Assembly: GCA_020722685.1 (NCBI GenBank)
Contig: DYKH01000238.1
Coordinates: 1 to 6,985, forward strand
Length of the DNA: 6,985 nucleotides
Source: Caldithrix sp.
GTDB lineage: Bacteria; KSB1; UBA2214; DYKH01
Direction: 5' to 3'
Shown: positions 1-6,901 of the stretch, one piece after another
Position numbering within the stretch: the first letter of the stretch is position 1
How the letters are laid out: every line of letters starts with the position of its first letter
Translations under genes and position numbers: made by a program
Notes under the pieces: generated by a model
What the model was told of the DNA's origin: nothing
Seen by the model: the letters and a program-made list of their open reading frames with translations, nothing else
Databases searched by the model: none

Positions 1-109
1 TGGCGAAGAGATTGGTCACCGCCACACGAGCGGGGGGACGCGCGGCGAGGCGCAGCGGCGTCGTCGCTTCACAAACAAAGCGGAGGTGGGTGGTGGTGAG
101 GGAGAACAT
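1..109 (-). CDS. cas6: Probable CRISPR endoribonuclease Cas6, N-terminal fragment cut by the window edge
   Basis: An open frame starts at ATG 109-107 and runs off the left edge after 36 codons. It begins MFSLTTTHLRFVCEATTPLR. The beta-strand-like segment LRFVCEATTPLRL resembles the start of the first ferredoxin-like fold of Cas6 proteins, which often read hxLRFxxxAxTPLxL. Cas6 cuts the repeat RNA to make crRNAs. The frame follows the cas3 stop by 40 bases and has its own ribosome site (AAAGGA, 122-117, 7-base spacer), so it is probably the next gene of the same operon. A Cas6 is also the one effector-processing component otherwise missing here. The usual catalytic His and the glycine-rich C-terminal loop lie outside the window and cannot be checked. 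The glycine-rich GSALRGA-like stretch that often follows in the family is not obvious (residues 25-36 read PPARVAVTNLFA). The first 60 bases are about 75% GC, well above the rest of the operon. Confidence 0.6.
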   Translation of the reverse strand, partial: MFSLTTTHLRFVCEATTPLRLAARPPARVAVTNLFA

Positions 110-115
110 TATCGG

Positions 116-123
116 TTCCTTTC
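116..123 (-). promoter_or_regulatory. Ribosome binding site of the cas6-like gene
   Basis: On the minus strand GAAAGGAA lies 7 bases before ATG 109, counted from AAAGGA. It supports the ATG at 109 as a true start in the short gap after cas3, although the gene itself is truncated. No terminator hairpin is visible in the 40-base gap, which fits read-through from cas3. Confidence 0.6.
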
Positions 124-149
124 AGAGATCCGCGGTGGGTCGAATTTGT

Positions 150-2558
150 TTACCAATCCTCGTGCTTTTCCCGCGTCTCACGATTGAGATCGAGACCCAC
201 TTCCGAGTCGTAGTACACCTTCACGAGTTTGAGTTTTCCTTCTTCATCTGTATACCCGCGTCCCTCACCCTTCAATCGCCCAAACATCCTGTAGTCCAAA
301 GGCACAAGCAACTGACTAGCTTCAAGCGGCGACTGCTCCCGTGCTTCCAAGTATTTTTCGTACAACGCTTCAGGCAATACATCCACACTGTCAAATGCGG
401 CATAAAACAGTTCTTCAAGCTGGTCGTCGGATTGGAACGCGCGTAAAGTTGCTATTGCAGTTTCTGTGAATTCTTCGTATTCGCGCTGATAGGTTTCAAT
501 CCACGGCGCGGCAACCTCTGGGCGTTCGTAAACCTTGTCTAGCCATGTCGAAACTTGCGCCTCATCAATCAAATTGCCATCTTGCTCATTCAGAACAACG
601 AGCGCGGCGTGGATGAGTTCGGGTTCGTATGGTCGCGGTTTTTCTGGAACCGGCTCACGGAAAACGCACACGGGCGCGAAGTTTTTTAGCCGTCGCCGAT
701 TGACCCGTCCAAAGCGTTGCAGCAAGGCTTCAAGCGGTGCAGGATCGGTGTAGATCACATCCAAGTCAATATCCAAACTTACCTCCACCACTTGAGTTGC
801 GACGAGGACAATCGAGTTAACGCGAGCGGTGGAGCGCGCACCCGTCGCATCGCGCACGATCTGTTCTTTGGCAAGGCGATCTTTGCCGTTGAACTTGCCG
901 TGTAACAACTCGACGCGCACTTGCCCATCTAATCGCGTCTGCAATTCTTTCCACGCTGTCTGCGCGCGAGCAATTGTGTTGCAACACACCAAGACGGTTT
1001 GTCCACCTCGCGCAACATCGACAATGTGATTGAGATTCTCTTCGGACAACAATTCGCCGTTGCGGAGAATGAGTTTATGGCGACGGAATTTTCGATACAG
1101 TTCGGCAGATGCGGTGATGAGCGCATAATCTCCTAGCGCGTCTTTCAAGTATTCTCGCAGTAACTTTGGCAGGGTCGCAGACATCACCAAGAATTTAGCG
1201 TCGTAGTTCTCGCGCAAGTATTTCACCAACGCGAGTATCTTAGCAAGTCGTCCTGCCTCGTATGCGTGTATCTCGTCAAAGACAAATGCCGCGCCGTAGC
1301 AATCGGTGAGCAATGTCTCGTAACCCTTGAGGCGATAGGGTGCTTTGAGTAATTGATACGGACTGAGGACTCGGACGGGATAATAGTTCAGTTCCGCCAG
1401 ATTCTTGAGCCACTTGGCGGCTTGGGTCGCCTGCTTCGGATCGGCATTTTCACTTTCGTAAAGCAAGCGGCGATAGTACGCCAATGTACTGCGGCTATGC
1501 TCCAAGCCGACCTGTCCTTTGAATGGCGCTTCTCGTGTGACTTTGTCTTGTTCGTCCTTCTCGTCTTCGTTCAGACGTTTCTCCATCGCGTTCATGCTCG
1601 CTTGAAAAGGCAACGTGTAGTACAAACGCGACGCGCCTTGTGATACCGCCCACAGCAAAGCGGCTTCAGTTTTTCCGCTCCCTGTCGGTGCCATTAACAC
1701 GGTCGATCCACGCGCGTGCATACATTCGCGTTGGTGGTCGTACAAGTCGGCCAATTTGAGTTTCGCAATGATTTGGTCAGGATCAGCCAACTGCGACTTT
1801 GGCAATTCCCCTACGTGCGCCGATGCCATGTGGTCAGATGAGATGAGATGTCCACGCAGTAACACCGTGCCAGTGCGCAACCACATTTGTTCAGAACGAT
1901 TTACTTCCTTGTCAATCCAACGCCGGTACACATTCAGCCATTTGCGAATAAGCTCTGGGGTGTTCTGTTCTACAGAGCGTACCGCATCGTCTTTTGGCGG
2001 CAGTGATGGCAGGGCAATCATGCAATCATTCAAGCCAAGCGCGTCAATCCAACTTGGTGTACATTCATCAAGCCACTTCCACAAATCGCCAATGGTCTTG
2101 GTGTCCAACTCAGCACTGAACTCGGATTCAGGGCGGTCAATCGTGCTGTAGAGTTGCGCGATCTCGGGAGCGTCTCGGTGATGGGACACGATTGCCGCAA
2201 CGAACCAGCGTTGTTCTTCAACGTCGAAAACAGATGCAATCCAATCTACGAACGCGAGCGACAGCACTTCGTGACGGTGCGACCATTTGGGAGCATCTTT
2301 GGATTTGAGACGGGCTTGGAAACTTTTCGCCGCTTTACCGAAATCGTGCAAGAACGACGACCAGAAAAGGATGTGCCACAGACGCGGCACTCCAATGCGT
2401 TCTGGCAAAGAGGGGCGCAAGCGGACATTTGCTGACAGCTTTTCCAAAACGCTGTACGTGTGTTCCGCAAGCGTTTCAGGTTTTCCGCCTGCGCCCTTTT
2501 CCGCGCTTTTTGCTAGCAGGTAGTCTAGGTGGCTAGGCCATACGCGGGTTGTCGTCAT
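150..2558 (-). CDS. cas3: CRISPR-associated HD nuclease-helicase Cas3
   Basis: Cas3 is the target-degrading enzyme of type I systems. It is recruited by Cascade, unwinds DNA with ATP and cuts single strands with an HD nuclease. Numbering is for an 802-residue protein starting MTTTRVWPSHL. The HD domain occupies roughly 1-230: H33 (LAEHTYSV), H71-D72 with K75 (LHDFGK), H94/H96 (SHRHE) and H126-H127 (SHH). The SF2 helicase follows: a DHQREC segment near 274-279, Walker A APTGSGKTE 290-298, motif II DEIH 428-431, SAT 460-462, motif V ATQVVEVSLDID 587-598 and motif VI QRFGRVNRR 614-622. All catalytic motifs are present, so the enzyme looks intact and both activities are fused in one chain. A longer frame opens at ATG 2603. 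I chose ATG 2558 because AGGAG sits directly upstream and Cas3 proteins commonly begin just before such a W-x-S/H segment. The start overlaps the end of cas5 by 26 bases. The stop is TAA. Confidence 0.96.
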   Translation of the reverse strand: MTTTRVWPSHLDYLLAKSAEKGAGGKPETLAEHTYSVLEKLSANVRLRPSLPERIGVPRLWHILFWSSFLHDFGKAAKSFQARLKSKDAPKWSHRHEVLSLAFVDWIASVFDVEEQRWFVAAIVSHHRDAPEIAQLYSTIDRPESEFSAELDTKTIGDLWKWLDECTPSWIDALGLNDCMIALPSLPPKDDAVRSVEQNTPELIRKWLNVYRRWIDKEVNRSEQMWLRTGTVLLRGHLISSDHMASAHVGELPKSQLADPDQIIAKLKLADLYDHQRECMHARGSTVLMAPTGSGKTEAALLWAVSQGASRLYYTLPFQASMNAMEKRLNEDEKDEQDKVTREAPFKGQVGLEHSRSTLAYYRRLLYESENADPKQATQAAKWLKNLAELNYYPVRVLSPYQLLKAPYRLKGYETLLTDCYGAAFVFDEIHAYEAGRLAKILALVKYLRENYDAKFLVMSATLPKLLREYLKDALGDYALITASAELYRKFRRHKLILRNGELLSEENLNHIVDVARGGQTVLVCCNTIARAQTAWKELQTRLDGQVRVELLHGKFNGKDRLAKEQIVRDATGARSTARVNSIVLVATQVVEVSLDIDLDVIYTDPAPLEALLQRFGRVNRRRLKNFAPVCVFREPVPEKPRPYEPELIHAALVVLNEQDGNLIDEAQVSTWLDKVYERPEVAAPWIETYQREYEEFTETAIATLRAFQSDDQLEELFYAAFDSVDVLPEALYEKYLEAREQSPLEASQLLVPLDYRMFGRLKGEGRGYTDEEGKLKLVKVYYDSEVGLDLNRETREKHEDW

Positions 2559-3273
2559 AATCTCCTGTCCACGTGTGAAACCACAAACCAAGCGGCAATC
2601 CATCTACCTTTGGTGCAGTTGGATCAATCCAGAAATCTGCTTGCGTGTTCATTCCTTCAAACCGCATCATTTGTGATACACGCCGTTTGAGCACGACGTA
2701 CCGCGCAAAGGTGGGACGCCGATTGTGGTGATGATCGAGAAAGCGCGGCATCAACACTACATAGCCACTCGCCGTCATCAGACTCGCTTGATACGGCGCA
2801 AGCGTATGCTCAAAGTACGCGCGTTCTCCACGTTCCAGTTCGATTACGCCGATACTGGAGTACGTGAACAAATCTTGTGACCGACCCAACACGACCGCGT
2901 ATTGCGGACTGCGAAATGCCGATTCCCATTCGGGCTTGTTGAGGTACAACGTCAAGCGCGGTTTGAAGAACAGTTTGCGCTTGAATGGATTAACCGCACC
3001 GCCCAATACTTTAGGAATGTTCGTCCCAGGCAGTTTGCCGCCTTCAGGTGATAGCACGTGAATGTGTTCTACGTCATCACACTCGCCCTCGTGTGCAAAG
3101 TGGTAGGCAAACTGAACACCTTCGGGATCGATCCATTCGCCTAATGCACTGCACACATGCCCATAGATCGTTGAAGGCGGTGGCATATCGAAGGACGGGT
3201 GAATGCCTTGCATAAAGTGTGGGTAGCGGAAAGAAGTGGTGATTCCTTCTGCCACCACTTTGAGTGCGCGCAT
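2533..3273 (-). CDS. cas5: CRISPR-associated protein Cas5 (Tneap/I-B type)
   Basis: Cas5 is the RAMP-fold Cascade subunit that caps the 5' handle of the crRNA and contacts the large subunit. The 246-residue product starts MRALKVVAEGITTSFRYPHF, a classic Cas5 opening with a strand followed by the T-x-SFRYP segment. Next comes the family signature MPPPSTIYGHVCSALGE (30-46). Further support is VNPFKRKLFFKPRLTLYL (94-111), the LGRSQDL segment (129-135) and a C-terminal GLWFHTW (229-235). The length is normal for the family. An in-frame ATG eight codons upstream (3297) would overlap cas7. I prefer ATG 3273 because GGGAGGG (3283-3277) lies just before it and because the family begins at this strand. 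The gene starts 11 bases after the cas7 stop and ends with TAG inside the start of cas3. Its central position between cas7 and cas3 is the usual type I-B order. Confidence 0.93.
   Translation of the reverse strand: MRALKVVAEGITTSFRYPHFMQGIHPSFDMPPPSTIYGHVCSALGEWIDPEGVQFAYHFAHEGECDDVEHIHVLSPEGGKLPGTNIPKVLGGAVNPFKRKLFFKPRLTLYLNKPEWESAFRSPQYAVVLGRSQDLFTYSSIGVIELERGERAYFEHTLAPYQASLMTASGYVVLMPRFLDHHHNRRPTFARYVVLKRRVSQMMRFEGMNTQADFWIDPTAPKVDGLPLGLWFHTWTGDYDDNPRMA
2562..2566 (-). promoter_or_regulatory. Ribosome binding site deciding the cas3 start
   Basis: AGGAG on the minus strand is followed by ATT and ATG 2558. The spacing (3 bases) is short but the match is strong, and it lies inside the last codons of cas5, so translation of the two genes is probably coupled. 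The alternative ATG at 2603 has only AAAGGT with a 2-base gap before it. Confidence 0.6.
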
Positions 3274-3276
3274 TGT

Positions 3277-3283
3277 CCCTCCC
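3277..3283 (-). promoter_or_regulatory. Ribosome binding site deciding the cas5 start
   Basis: GGGAGGG on the minus strand lies 3 bases before ATG 3273 (4 if counted from the GGAGG core). It fills the 11-base gap after the cas7 TAA stop (3287-3285) and makes the 3273 start more likely than the upstream in-frame ATG at 3297. Confidence 0.65.
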
Positions 3284-3284
3284 G

Positions 3285-4343
3285 TTAATCGAGCCATTGC
3301 GGGTTTTGTTTCAGATCGGCGATCAACGCCTGGAACGCCTCGCGCGGATGGCTGACCTTGATTCGCTCATCTTTTTCCGCGAGTGCGACGACCTTTGCGC
3401 GTTCTTTGTCCACATAACCAGTCACCCAGCCGACGTAAACATTCGAGAGCAAATCGTCGCTGAACACGCGGAGGGCTTCAGTCAGCGCGTCCACCTTGAA
3501 TTCGGGCAGACCATCGCTGTTTGCGCCGATGACGTGCCCAAAGATGTGATTGCCGCCTTTGGTAACGCCCAGCACGACGACGGTTGGCGCGACATCGGTA
3601 TAGTGAAGGGATTGCTTTGCGCCGCCCTCAAGTCGCACCATTCCATTGAAGAGTGTTGTGATTCGCTCAAGTCGTTGCTCGGGTGGGATCCGATAGATTT
3701 TTTCACTCTCGACGCGCTCAAGTTTGTGCTCTTTTGCTAACTTGACGCGCACATCGTCCAGGTTGCGAAAACCTGTCTTCTGTTTGTACGAGAACGCTCC
3801 ACATTGTCGGAGGTTGAGCGAGAACAAACCTTTGAGCGTGGTGCGATAGAACTGATGCTCGTGCGGGACTGGGTTGCCTTCATGTCGCGCCATCACGCCA
3901 AAGTCGCTGGTAGGGCGCAACGGCGCGATTGAAACCAGTGTGCTGACACGAAACGGGGCGACCCGAGTCACTGTCTCTTCGGTTTCAGTCTCGCCCGTGC
4001 GTGAGGTATCTGCCTCGCGTTTGTCTTGAGCAGATTTCTTTTTGGACGGCGCGCGCATGTAACCGAACAAATCATCGTCCCAATACTCGATCGGGTTGGC
4101 ATCGGTGTAGGCAATTTTTTCCTCGCGGTAGATTGGCGCGGCTTTCCACTTGGAATCGGTCGCGAGCGTTTGCCGCAGCCAGTAACGAAACGCTTGCGCC
4201 GAAACATACGGATAGGGTCCGTCGTTCGCGCGGATCACCTTAACGCCCGTGCTGTTGTCATAGCGCTCGCCCTCGATCTGACCGAGATTGTTGAGCGCCG
4301 ATGCGGGCGCGTCAATGAGCAAGAGACCAGTTACGTGAGCCAT
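3285..4343 (-). CDS. cas7: CRISPR-associated protein Cas7 (Cst2/DevR family)
   Basis: Cas7 is the repeated backbone subunit of Cascade and binds the crRNA spacer along the filament. The 352-residue product begins MAHVTGLLLIDAPASALNNL and continues with GERYDNSTGVKVIRANDGPYPYVSAQAFRYWLR spread over 25-57, which matches the Cst2/DevR opening (strand, small-residue turn, then the Y-x-S-x-QA-hR-hW-LR helix). Other support is DDLFGYM (90-96), RVAPFRVSTLVSIAPL (127-142), the EHQFYRTTLKGLFSLNL segment (162-178) and SNVYVGWVTGYVD (300-312). Residues about 97-127 are a charged, low-complexity insert (KKKSAQDKREADTSRTGETE), probably the flexible thumb or web region. ATG 4343 is preceded by AAAGGAG at 4357-4351 with a 7-base spacer. 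The gene starts 24 bases after cas8. The DevR name comes from the Myxococcus homologue, where the operon also affects development. Nothing here implies that role. Confidence 0.95.
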   Translation of the reverse strand: MAHVTGLLLIDAPASALNNLGQIEGERYDNSTGVKVIRANDGPYPYVSAQAFRYWLRQTLATDSKWKAAPIYREEKIAYTDANPIEYWDDDLFGYMRAPSKKKSAQDKREADTSRTGETETEETVTRVAPFRVSTLVSIAPLRPTSDFGVMARHEGNPVPHEHQFYRTTLKGLFSLNLRQCGAFSYKQKTGFRNLDDVRVKLAKEHKLERVESEKIYRIPPEQRLERITTLFNGMVRLEGGAKQSLHYTDVAPTVVVLGVTKGGNHIFGHVIGANSDGLPEFKVDALTEALRVFSDDLLSNVYVGWVTGYVDKERAKVVALAEKDERIKVSHPREAFQALIADLKQNPQWLD

Positions 4344-4367
4344 TTGTTTTCTCCTTTGTTGAATGAA

Positions 4368-4739
4368 TTACTCGGCGGCGGTATCTTCGCCTGTTTCTTC
4401 ACGCGCTTCAGGAATCGCGTCGGCGTGTTGCTGAATCCAGCGCAATTCGTACAGCTTTTCGATCATGCGTATCAGCACCAAGTCACGCGCCAAGCGCCAG
4501 TCCGCTCTGCCTTTCTCGTCCACATCCTCGAACACTTCCACATACGGCTCGAATTTGACGAGCGGCGGCTGTCCGCGTTTGAGTTGTGCTCTGTTGACGC
4601 GAATCAATTCATTTCGGATCAGCCCATAGCTCTGTTCCGAGTAGAACCGCTCAAAGAAGCGCGTGTCGTTCTCTTCGTGCACGTATTGCGCGAGTTGGTC
4701 GCCCATGTCGCGGATACGTTCAATGCGGCTTGGTTTCAT
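4368..4739 (-). CDS. Candidate internally translated small subunit Cas11 within cas8
   Basis: An in-frame ATG at cas8 codon 389 (4739-4737) is preceded by GGAAAGGA, with AAAGGA at 4753-4748 and an 8-base spacer. Translation from it would give 123 residues starting MKPSRIERIRDMGDQLAQYV and ending with the cas8 C-terminus. The product looks mostly helical, with segments near 1-22 and 100-120 of the short protein and a Glu-rich tail. Its size fits the small subunits (Cas11, roughly 110-150 residues) that line the Cascade belly. Work on type I-B, I-C and I-D systems showed that their small subunit is made from an internal start within the large-subunit gene. This operon lacks a separate cas11 in the window, which makes that arrangement likely here. 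The next in-frame ATG (codon 400) has no comparable ribosome site. This is inference from position, spacing and family knowledge. Confidence 0.5.
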   Translation of the reverse strand: MKPSRIERIRDMGDQLAQYVHEENDTRFFERFYSEQSYGLIRNELIRVNRAQLKRGQPPLVKFEPYVEVFEDVDEKGRADWRLARDLVLIRMIEKLYELRWIQQHADAIPEAREETGEDTAAE

Positions 4740-5903
4740 GCGCAGAATCCTTTCCAGAAAAAGTTGAGTGAGTTTCCACGAGACGAGTTCGGCGTCGCTC
4801 TTGAGTGAATACTGACGGCGTGGGTCGTCTTCCCATTTGCTTTGCTTTGGAATCCGCAAGAAGTAGTGACGGATAAAAGTCGGTGCACCTTCGGGTAGAC
4901 GAAACAGGTCTTCGTACAAAAAGTTGCGACGCGGCTGTCCGTCTGAGGTGTCAACTTTCTTTTTGCTCTTCTTACCTTTCCCCCTTTTTTCCTCCTTTCG
5001 TCCGGCGGTTCCGGATTTCGTCAATTGCCAGGCACGGCGTTCAATTTTTTGCCATTCACCGCGATAACTTGCACCGACAATCGCGGCGAGAAAATTTGTG
5101 ATCTCCAGCGGTAGATGATAAATCTCAAGCGGTGGATTCCGATCAAGTGGATTGGACCGGCCGCTATTACTCAAGTGATATGCAGTCACAGAGTAGGGGC
5201 GCTTCTCCGCTTGTTCTTGAATCCGCGCTTCTTCAATCTCGATCAGTGTGCGAATGAGTAATGTCTTGGCATTCTGAGGTGCTTCGGGTAATTTGGTGTC
5301 CTTGGCTTTTTCTGCCAAGTCTATCAGTTTGCGATTGGTCTCCAAGAACTTTTTCGCAAACTTGTAAGTCAAGTCGGGATTGTCCGAATGCACAGCCAGC
5401 AGCTTGCCGCCGCATTTTGCACAGCCCAACGGGAACACCTGAATGCACAACAGGGCTATCCCCGAAACAGGCAAGCCTGCATCGCCGTACGGGTGAAAGT
5501 TAATTACATCTTCACCTGTGACCATTGGCACATGTTGGCGAAACGCTCGTCCCGCAGGAAAATCTTCCTTGTCGCTGAACGCTACTGCAACAGCAGGATC
5601 GCCCGTGAATACACAGTGCTCGTCCAAGACAGGTGTATCAGTTTTGTAACTGCGCGCGACCAATCGAGCGTAGTCTTTTCGCCGTTTCGGAGTTTTCTCA
5701 AACGCGGGTTGCGTAAAGCCCGAATTTGGAAAGGCAACGCTCAAAAAGGACTTGAGCGGATTCACGACATAGTGCGCTTCAATATAGTCCGCCACTTTGT
5801 CCAACTCTTTTTCTGTTACTTGATCCAATGTGGACTTGCGACTAAAAGCCCAAATAGTCGCGACTCCAACGTCAACGAGTGGGTGCCCAGTGAATTTCAA
5901 CAT
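4368..5903 (-). CDS. cas8: Type I-B Cascade large subunit Cas8 (Cst1 family, CXXC-CXXC)
   Basis: The large subunit recognises the PAM, helps start R-loop formation and docks Cas3. The 511-residue product begins MLKFTGHPLVDVGVATIWAF, typical of Cst1 proteins, where a small-residue G-H-P-hVD-hG motif is followed by a helix. A zinc-ribbon-like pair follows: C97 in HCVFTGDP and C161-x-x-C164 in LGCAKCGGKLLAVHSD. The first half has only one Cys, so the named CXXC-CXXC pattern is incomplete. Further family-like segments are FPAGRAFRQHVPMVTG (115-130), NFHPYGDAGLPVSGIALL (135-152) and GRSNPLDRNPPLEIYHLP (248-265). A lysine-rich stretch lies at about 302-317. The C-terminal ~120 residues are helical and may also be translated separately (see the 4368-4739 entry). 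ATG 5903 is preceded by GGGAGGAG with a 4-base spacer. The gene follows the regulator stop by 15 bases and precedes cas7 by 24. Assignment to the family is strong. The exact subtype label depends on nomenclature (Cst1 has been called Cas8a1 and Cas8b1). Confidence 0.9.
   Translation of the reverse strand: MLKFTGHPLVDVGVATIWAFSRKSTLDQVTEKELDKVADYIEAHYVVNPLKSFLSVAFPNSGFTQPAFEKTPKRRKDYARLVARSYKTDTPVLDEHCVFTGDPAVAVAFSDKEDFPAGRAFRQHVPMVTGEDVINFHPYGDAGLPVSGIALLCIQVFPLGCAKCGGKLLAVHSDNPDLTYKFAKKFLETNRKLIDLAEKAKDTKLPEAPQNAKTLLIRTLIEIEEARIQEQAEKRPYSVTAYHLSNSGRSNPLDRNPPLEIYHLPLEITNFLAAIVGASYRGEWQKIERRAWQLTKSGTAGRKEEKRGKGKKSKKKVDTSDGQPRRNFLYEDLFRLPEGAPTFIRHYFLRIPKQSKWEDDPRRQYSLKSDAELVSWKLTQLFLERILRMKPSRIERIRDMGDQLAQYVHEENDTRFFERFYSEQSYGLIRNELIRVNRAQLKRGQPPLVKFEPYVEVFEDVDEKGRADWRLARDLVLIRMIEKLYELRWIQQHADAIPEAREETGEDTAAE
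4748..4753 (-). promoter_or_regulatory. Internal Shine-Dalgarno within cas8
   Basis: AAAGGA on the minus strand, 8 bases before the in-frame ATG 4739. It lies within codons 384-386 of cas8. It is the sequence basis for the proposed internal Cas11 start. Such a motif can also arise by chance from codons encoding ERI-type residues. Confidence 0.45.
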
Positions 5904-5918
5904 TTGACTCCTCCCTGC

Positions 5919-6887
5919 TTATGGATTCGCGCTTTCAGATTCATACACCGCCGCCATCCTCCGCGCCTCCTCCGCAATCTGATCACGCAGTTCGGCGGGT
6001 TCGAGCACTTCACATTCACTTCCCCATTGTCTGATCCACGGAATCATCTCCAACGTGCTCCCCACGCGCACCGTCAACACACGACTGCCATCGGGACAGG
6101 TTTCCAAACGCTGCGACTCGTGCCACACGTTATCCGCCACGCGTTCTGCCGCGTTGCCGGTAAAGCGCAAACGCACTTGCGTCAGTTCACCCTTGCCCCA
6201 ATTGATGCCCCACGCATCGCCGAGATACTGATACGGATCAAAGTCCTCTGGGACCGAAAAGAATTCGCTTGTCAAGGAAACCGATTTGAGCCATTGCACC
6301 TTGAACGTCCGAATATCCTGCCGCAGGTGGTCAAAGCCAATCACATACGTCGTGAACATGGACGGCTCGATAAAATACGGATCGAACTTGCGCGCTTGGT
6401 GCGGCTCTTTGCGATGATAGAGATATGTGCTGACCCGATCCGCCCATGCGCGGGTCAATACTTGCAGCGCGCGCACATACTCACGCGCCGCCTGATTAGA
6501 TTTTCGCCTGACTTGCTCCGATGTCGCCAGCACGTGGTCGGCAATCACACGCGCATGTCCTTTCAAAGCCCCTCCCAACTTTGTCAGCGCATCAATCACG
6601 TGGGGATTGGGGCGGTCACTATGACGCGCCAGCAAGCGGCAGGCAATGAACACGGCAAGCGCTTCGTCCAAATTCAGACGGAGATCAAATTCGTATCTCG
6701 AACGATCCAACCGTACACGCCTCTGTTCATCCCATTCGATGGGAATTCCCATTTCGGGAAGTTGCTCCAGCAAGCGATGTGCAGTGGAGCGATTGACGCC
6801 CAAGCGCCGCGCTACTTCCGCCTGTGGCATATAGTCACGCGCCCCAAGCAGAATTAGTTTTGCGTTCTCGACATTTACCCGTGTCAT
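5919..6887 (-). CDS. HTH-WYL domain transcriptional regulator at the head of the cas operon
   Basis: The 322-residue product has three parts. Residues about 7-62 form a winged helix-turn-helix (QAEVARRLGVNRSTAHRLLEQL at 22-43 is the HTH core, followed by the wing IPIEWDEQRRVRLDRSRY). Residues about 140-205 correspond to a WYL domain, in which FDPYFIEPSMFTTYVIGFDH and the following R-x-F segment (IRTFKVQWL, 192-200) fill the places of the usual WYL and R-T-F motifs. The W-Y-L triplet itself is replaced by TYV. Residues about 235-305 resemble the C-terminal WCX extension (LEMIPWIRQWGSECEVLEPAELR spans 279-301). WYL proteins sense nucleotide or nucleic-acid ligands and regulate DNA-damage, phage-defence and CRISPR loci, as activators or repressors. 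It is the first gene of the operon, 15 bases before cas8, so it is probably co-transcribed and autoregulatory. ATG 6887 has GGGAGG (6899-6894) with a 6-base spacer. Direction of regulation cannot be read from sequence. Confidence 0.88.
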   Translation of the reverse strand: MTRVNVENAKLILLGARDYMPQAEVARRLGVNRSTAHRLLEQLPEMGIPIEWDEQRRVRLDRSRYEFDLRLNLDEALAVFIACRLLARHSDRPNPHVIDALTKLGGALKGHARVIADHVLATSEQVRRKSNQAAREYVRALQVLTRAWADRVSTYLYHRKEPHQARKFDPYFIEPSMFTTYVIGFDHLRQDIRTFKVQWLKSVSLTSEFFSVPEDFDPYQYLGDAWGINWGKGELTQVRLRFTGNAAERVADNVWHESQRLETCPDGSRVLTVRVGSTLEMIPWIRQWGSECEVLEPAELRDQIAEEARRMAAVYESESANP

Positions 6888-6901
6888 CCGTTGCCTCCCA
6901 C

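Noticed and set aside
12..446. Plus-strand open frame opposite cas6 and the end of cas3
   Set aside because: It is antisense to the cas3 C-terminus and to the cas6 start, with no family resemblance. The minus-strand reading has clear ribosome sites and operon spacing.
4041..4053. Lysine run in Cas7 (SKKKSAQDK) as a possible sign of frameshift or slippage
   Set aside because: The reading frame continues into conserved Cas7 sequence on both sides. The region is a charged flexible insert.
4365..4739. In-frame ATG at cas8 codon 400 (4706) as an alternative internal start
   Set aside because: It lacks a purine-rich ribosome site at proper spacing. The codon 389 ATG is clearly better placed.
4026..4808. 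Plus-strand open frame of 260 codons opposite cas7 and cas8
   Set aside because: It crosses the cas7-cas8 junction in antisense, has no recognisable motif, and is explained as a shadow of the minus-strand genes.
5388..6857. Long plus-strand open frame (489 codons) opposite the regulator and cas8
   Set aside because: It runs antisense across two well-supported genes and their junction, shows no recognisable domain, and its composition (many His, Arg, Gln) is what the complement of these genes gives.
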